Assembly: GCF_002288925.2 (NCBI RefSeq)
Contig: NW_022098037.1
Location: 5,644,287 to 5,708,286, forward strand
DNA length: 64,000 bases
Source of the DNA: Delphinapterus leucas
Lineage: Eukaryota > Chordata > Mammalia > Artiodactyla > Monodontidae
Direction of reading: 5' to 3'
A program made the position numbers and the translations under genes. A model generated the notes under the pieces. It was given only the letters and a program-made list of their open reading frames with translations, had not been told where the DNA came from and did no database searches. Position 1 is the stretch's first letter. The number at the start of each line of letters is the position of its first letter. This document shows, piece after piece, positions 62,746 to 64,000 of the stretch.

Positions 62746-64000
62746 GTGGTGGAGTCCTTTTTATTCTATGGTCTGCTGAGGCAGAACTAAAAGCTGACTT
62801 TCTTTAGGCCATATTGGATGTTAAGATAACTAATTCCCCAGTCCTATGTGTTTGTTGCTGTTTAAAAAGTCAGGAGACCCTTAGAGGTTGAAACATCAAC
62901 CAACATTTTATTGATTTCAAAGTAATGTGTGGCCTACTGTCAGTCCCTGGAGTCCAGTATGTGCATGTGTGTCTGTGTGGGCACGTATGTATGTATGAGT
63001 TGGGAGGAGGGTATGGTATGGGTTCTATCTGTATAAAGAAGCAGAAAAGCAGGATGTCCAATATTTTGCGTAACTGAGGGATCCATTTTACCATCCTATA
63101 GCTTATTCGCCTGCCACCCCAGGAAGCCCCCTAGCGCTACACACTCCCCTGAGGGCAATGCCAGCCCTGTCTATTCATCTTCGTTTACCAGGGAGCCTCT
63201 GTTCCTCAGTGAATTTCCTTTCCATTCATTTTCATATGACTTTTCTGATATGGGCATTGTTGAATATGCACTAGAGGCAGAGATATGTGTACGGATTGAT
63301 TTGCATAAGTATAAATACAGTATGTGTAGCCTTATTTAAATGATAGGATGATAACATTGTGTTGCCACCTCAGAGTGAAAGCTAATTAATTCAGCTATTG
63401 AGATGATAATGATTCCTTTCTCAGTTAATACCAGAGCAAAAACAACCTGCAGAATTGTCCTAGCACTGTTCCTTTGACTCATCCTGGAATAAGGAATTTT
63501 ATTTCAGTTCATTATTGAGCTATCAATATCTATCATGGTTTTAGAGGGAATTGTGCCTGGGAGGGGCTGAAAATTAGTGGGAAGATTGACTCAAGTAAGC
63601 TAAAGTGGTCATTGAGATCAATCATTTGGTATCAGGAAAAAGTTCCTTTTTTCTTTTCTTTTCTTTCTTTCTTTTTTTGTCTGTAGTTTCTTTTGAATTA
63701 CACGATGTGGTGTTTGCACTCCCAATATCAACACTGATCTGAAGCACAGTCTTTTTTTAGGCTCTATGTGGTTGGATTTGACATTTAGGAAAATGGTAAT
63801 ACCATTCCTACTGAAAGTTATACCGGCTCACAAATTCAAAAGCAAGTCTATGACTTTTTTAACCTTCACATCTCTAACTTTTTCTTCAGCTTGTTTTCAT
63901 ATTGAGTTAGTTATCAAGTCCTGAATGTTCCTCTGTTTCCTCCCCCCCCCCACTCCCCGCCCCATATAGGTCAGGCATCAGTCACCCTCTGGCCATAACA
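62746..64000. other. Intron to window end
   Basis: Only short simple repeats: GTAT units near 62985 and (TTTC)n at about 63652-63678. The exon for the second zinc finger of FXR (expected to begin with the second half of the P-box, FF followed by basic residues) was not found before 64000. Confidence 0.5.

Overview
This window is mammalian nuclear DNA and most likely cetacean (a whale or dolphin). tRNA-derived SINEs of the cetacean/hippo/ruminant CHR type are abundant, and several are sharp copies with clean target-site duplications. Cetartiodactyl L1 copies and a short mariner MITE are also present. I saw no BovB or Bov-tA repeats, which argues against a ruminant. Species identity is an inference from repeats only.

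The one gene I can support is NR1H4, which encodes the bile acid receptor FXR. It lies on the + strand and only its 5' half is inside the window. Five exons are recognisable: a non-coding exon at about 20702-20860; a second non-coding exon at 36360-36544; an exon with the FXR-alpha1/alpha2 start codon (exon 37197-37331, ATG at 37253); the alternative first coding exon of FXR-alpha3/alpha4 (ATG at 46162, donor after 46270); and the first common exon at 51945-52310, which carries the AF-1 region and the first zinc finger of the DNA-binding domain. Both alternative coding exons end in phase 1 and join the common exon in frame. The second zinc finger, hinge and ligand-binding domain are not seen and must lie beyond base 64000.

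Layout: 1-20.7 kb is upstream DNA dominated by a near full-length but dead L1 on the minus strand (6677-13778, with target-site duplications), plus MIR, L2, hAT and SINE copies. 20.7-37.3 kb holds the alpha1/alpha2 leader exons and a long repeat-rich intron. 37.3-46.3 kb is the intron up to the alpha3/alpha4 first exon. 46.3-51.9 kb is an intron containing an inverted SINE pair. 52.3-64 kb is the next intron, with SINEs, L1 fragments and a probable retrocopy.

I did not find a new multi-gene system. The most interesting signals are in the NR1H4 leader: a GGAA microsatellite inside a 5'UTR exon, a 34-codon upstream ORF in exon 1, a 10-codon upstream ORF across the next splice junction, and HNF1-like sites just upstream of both alternative starts. 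Outside the leader, a 16-bp perfect palindrome abuts a poly(A) tract at 26.07 kb, and two hAT elements sit side by side sharing one target sequence at 17.5-17.9 kb. Comparisons with human NR1H4 are from memory, not from a search.
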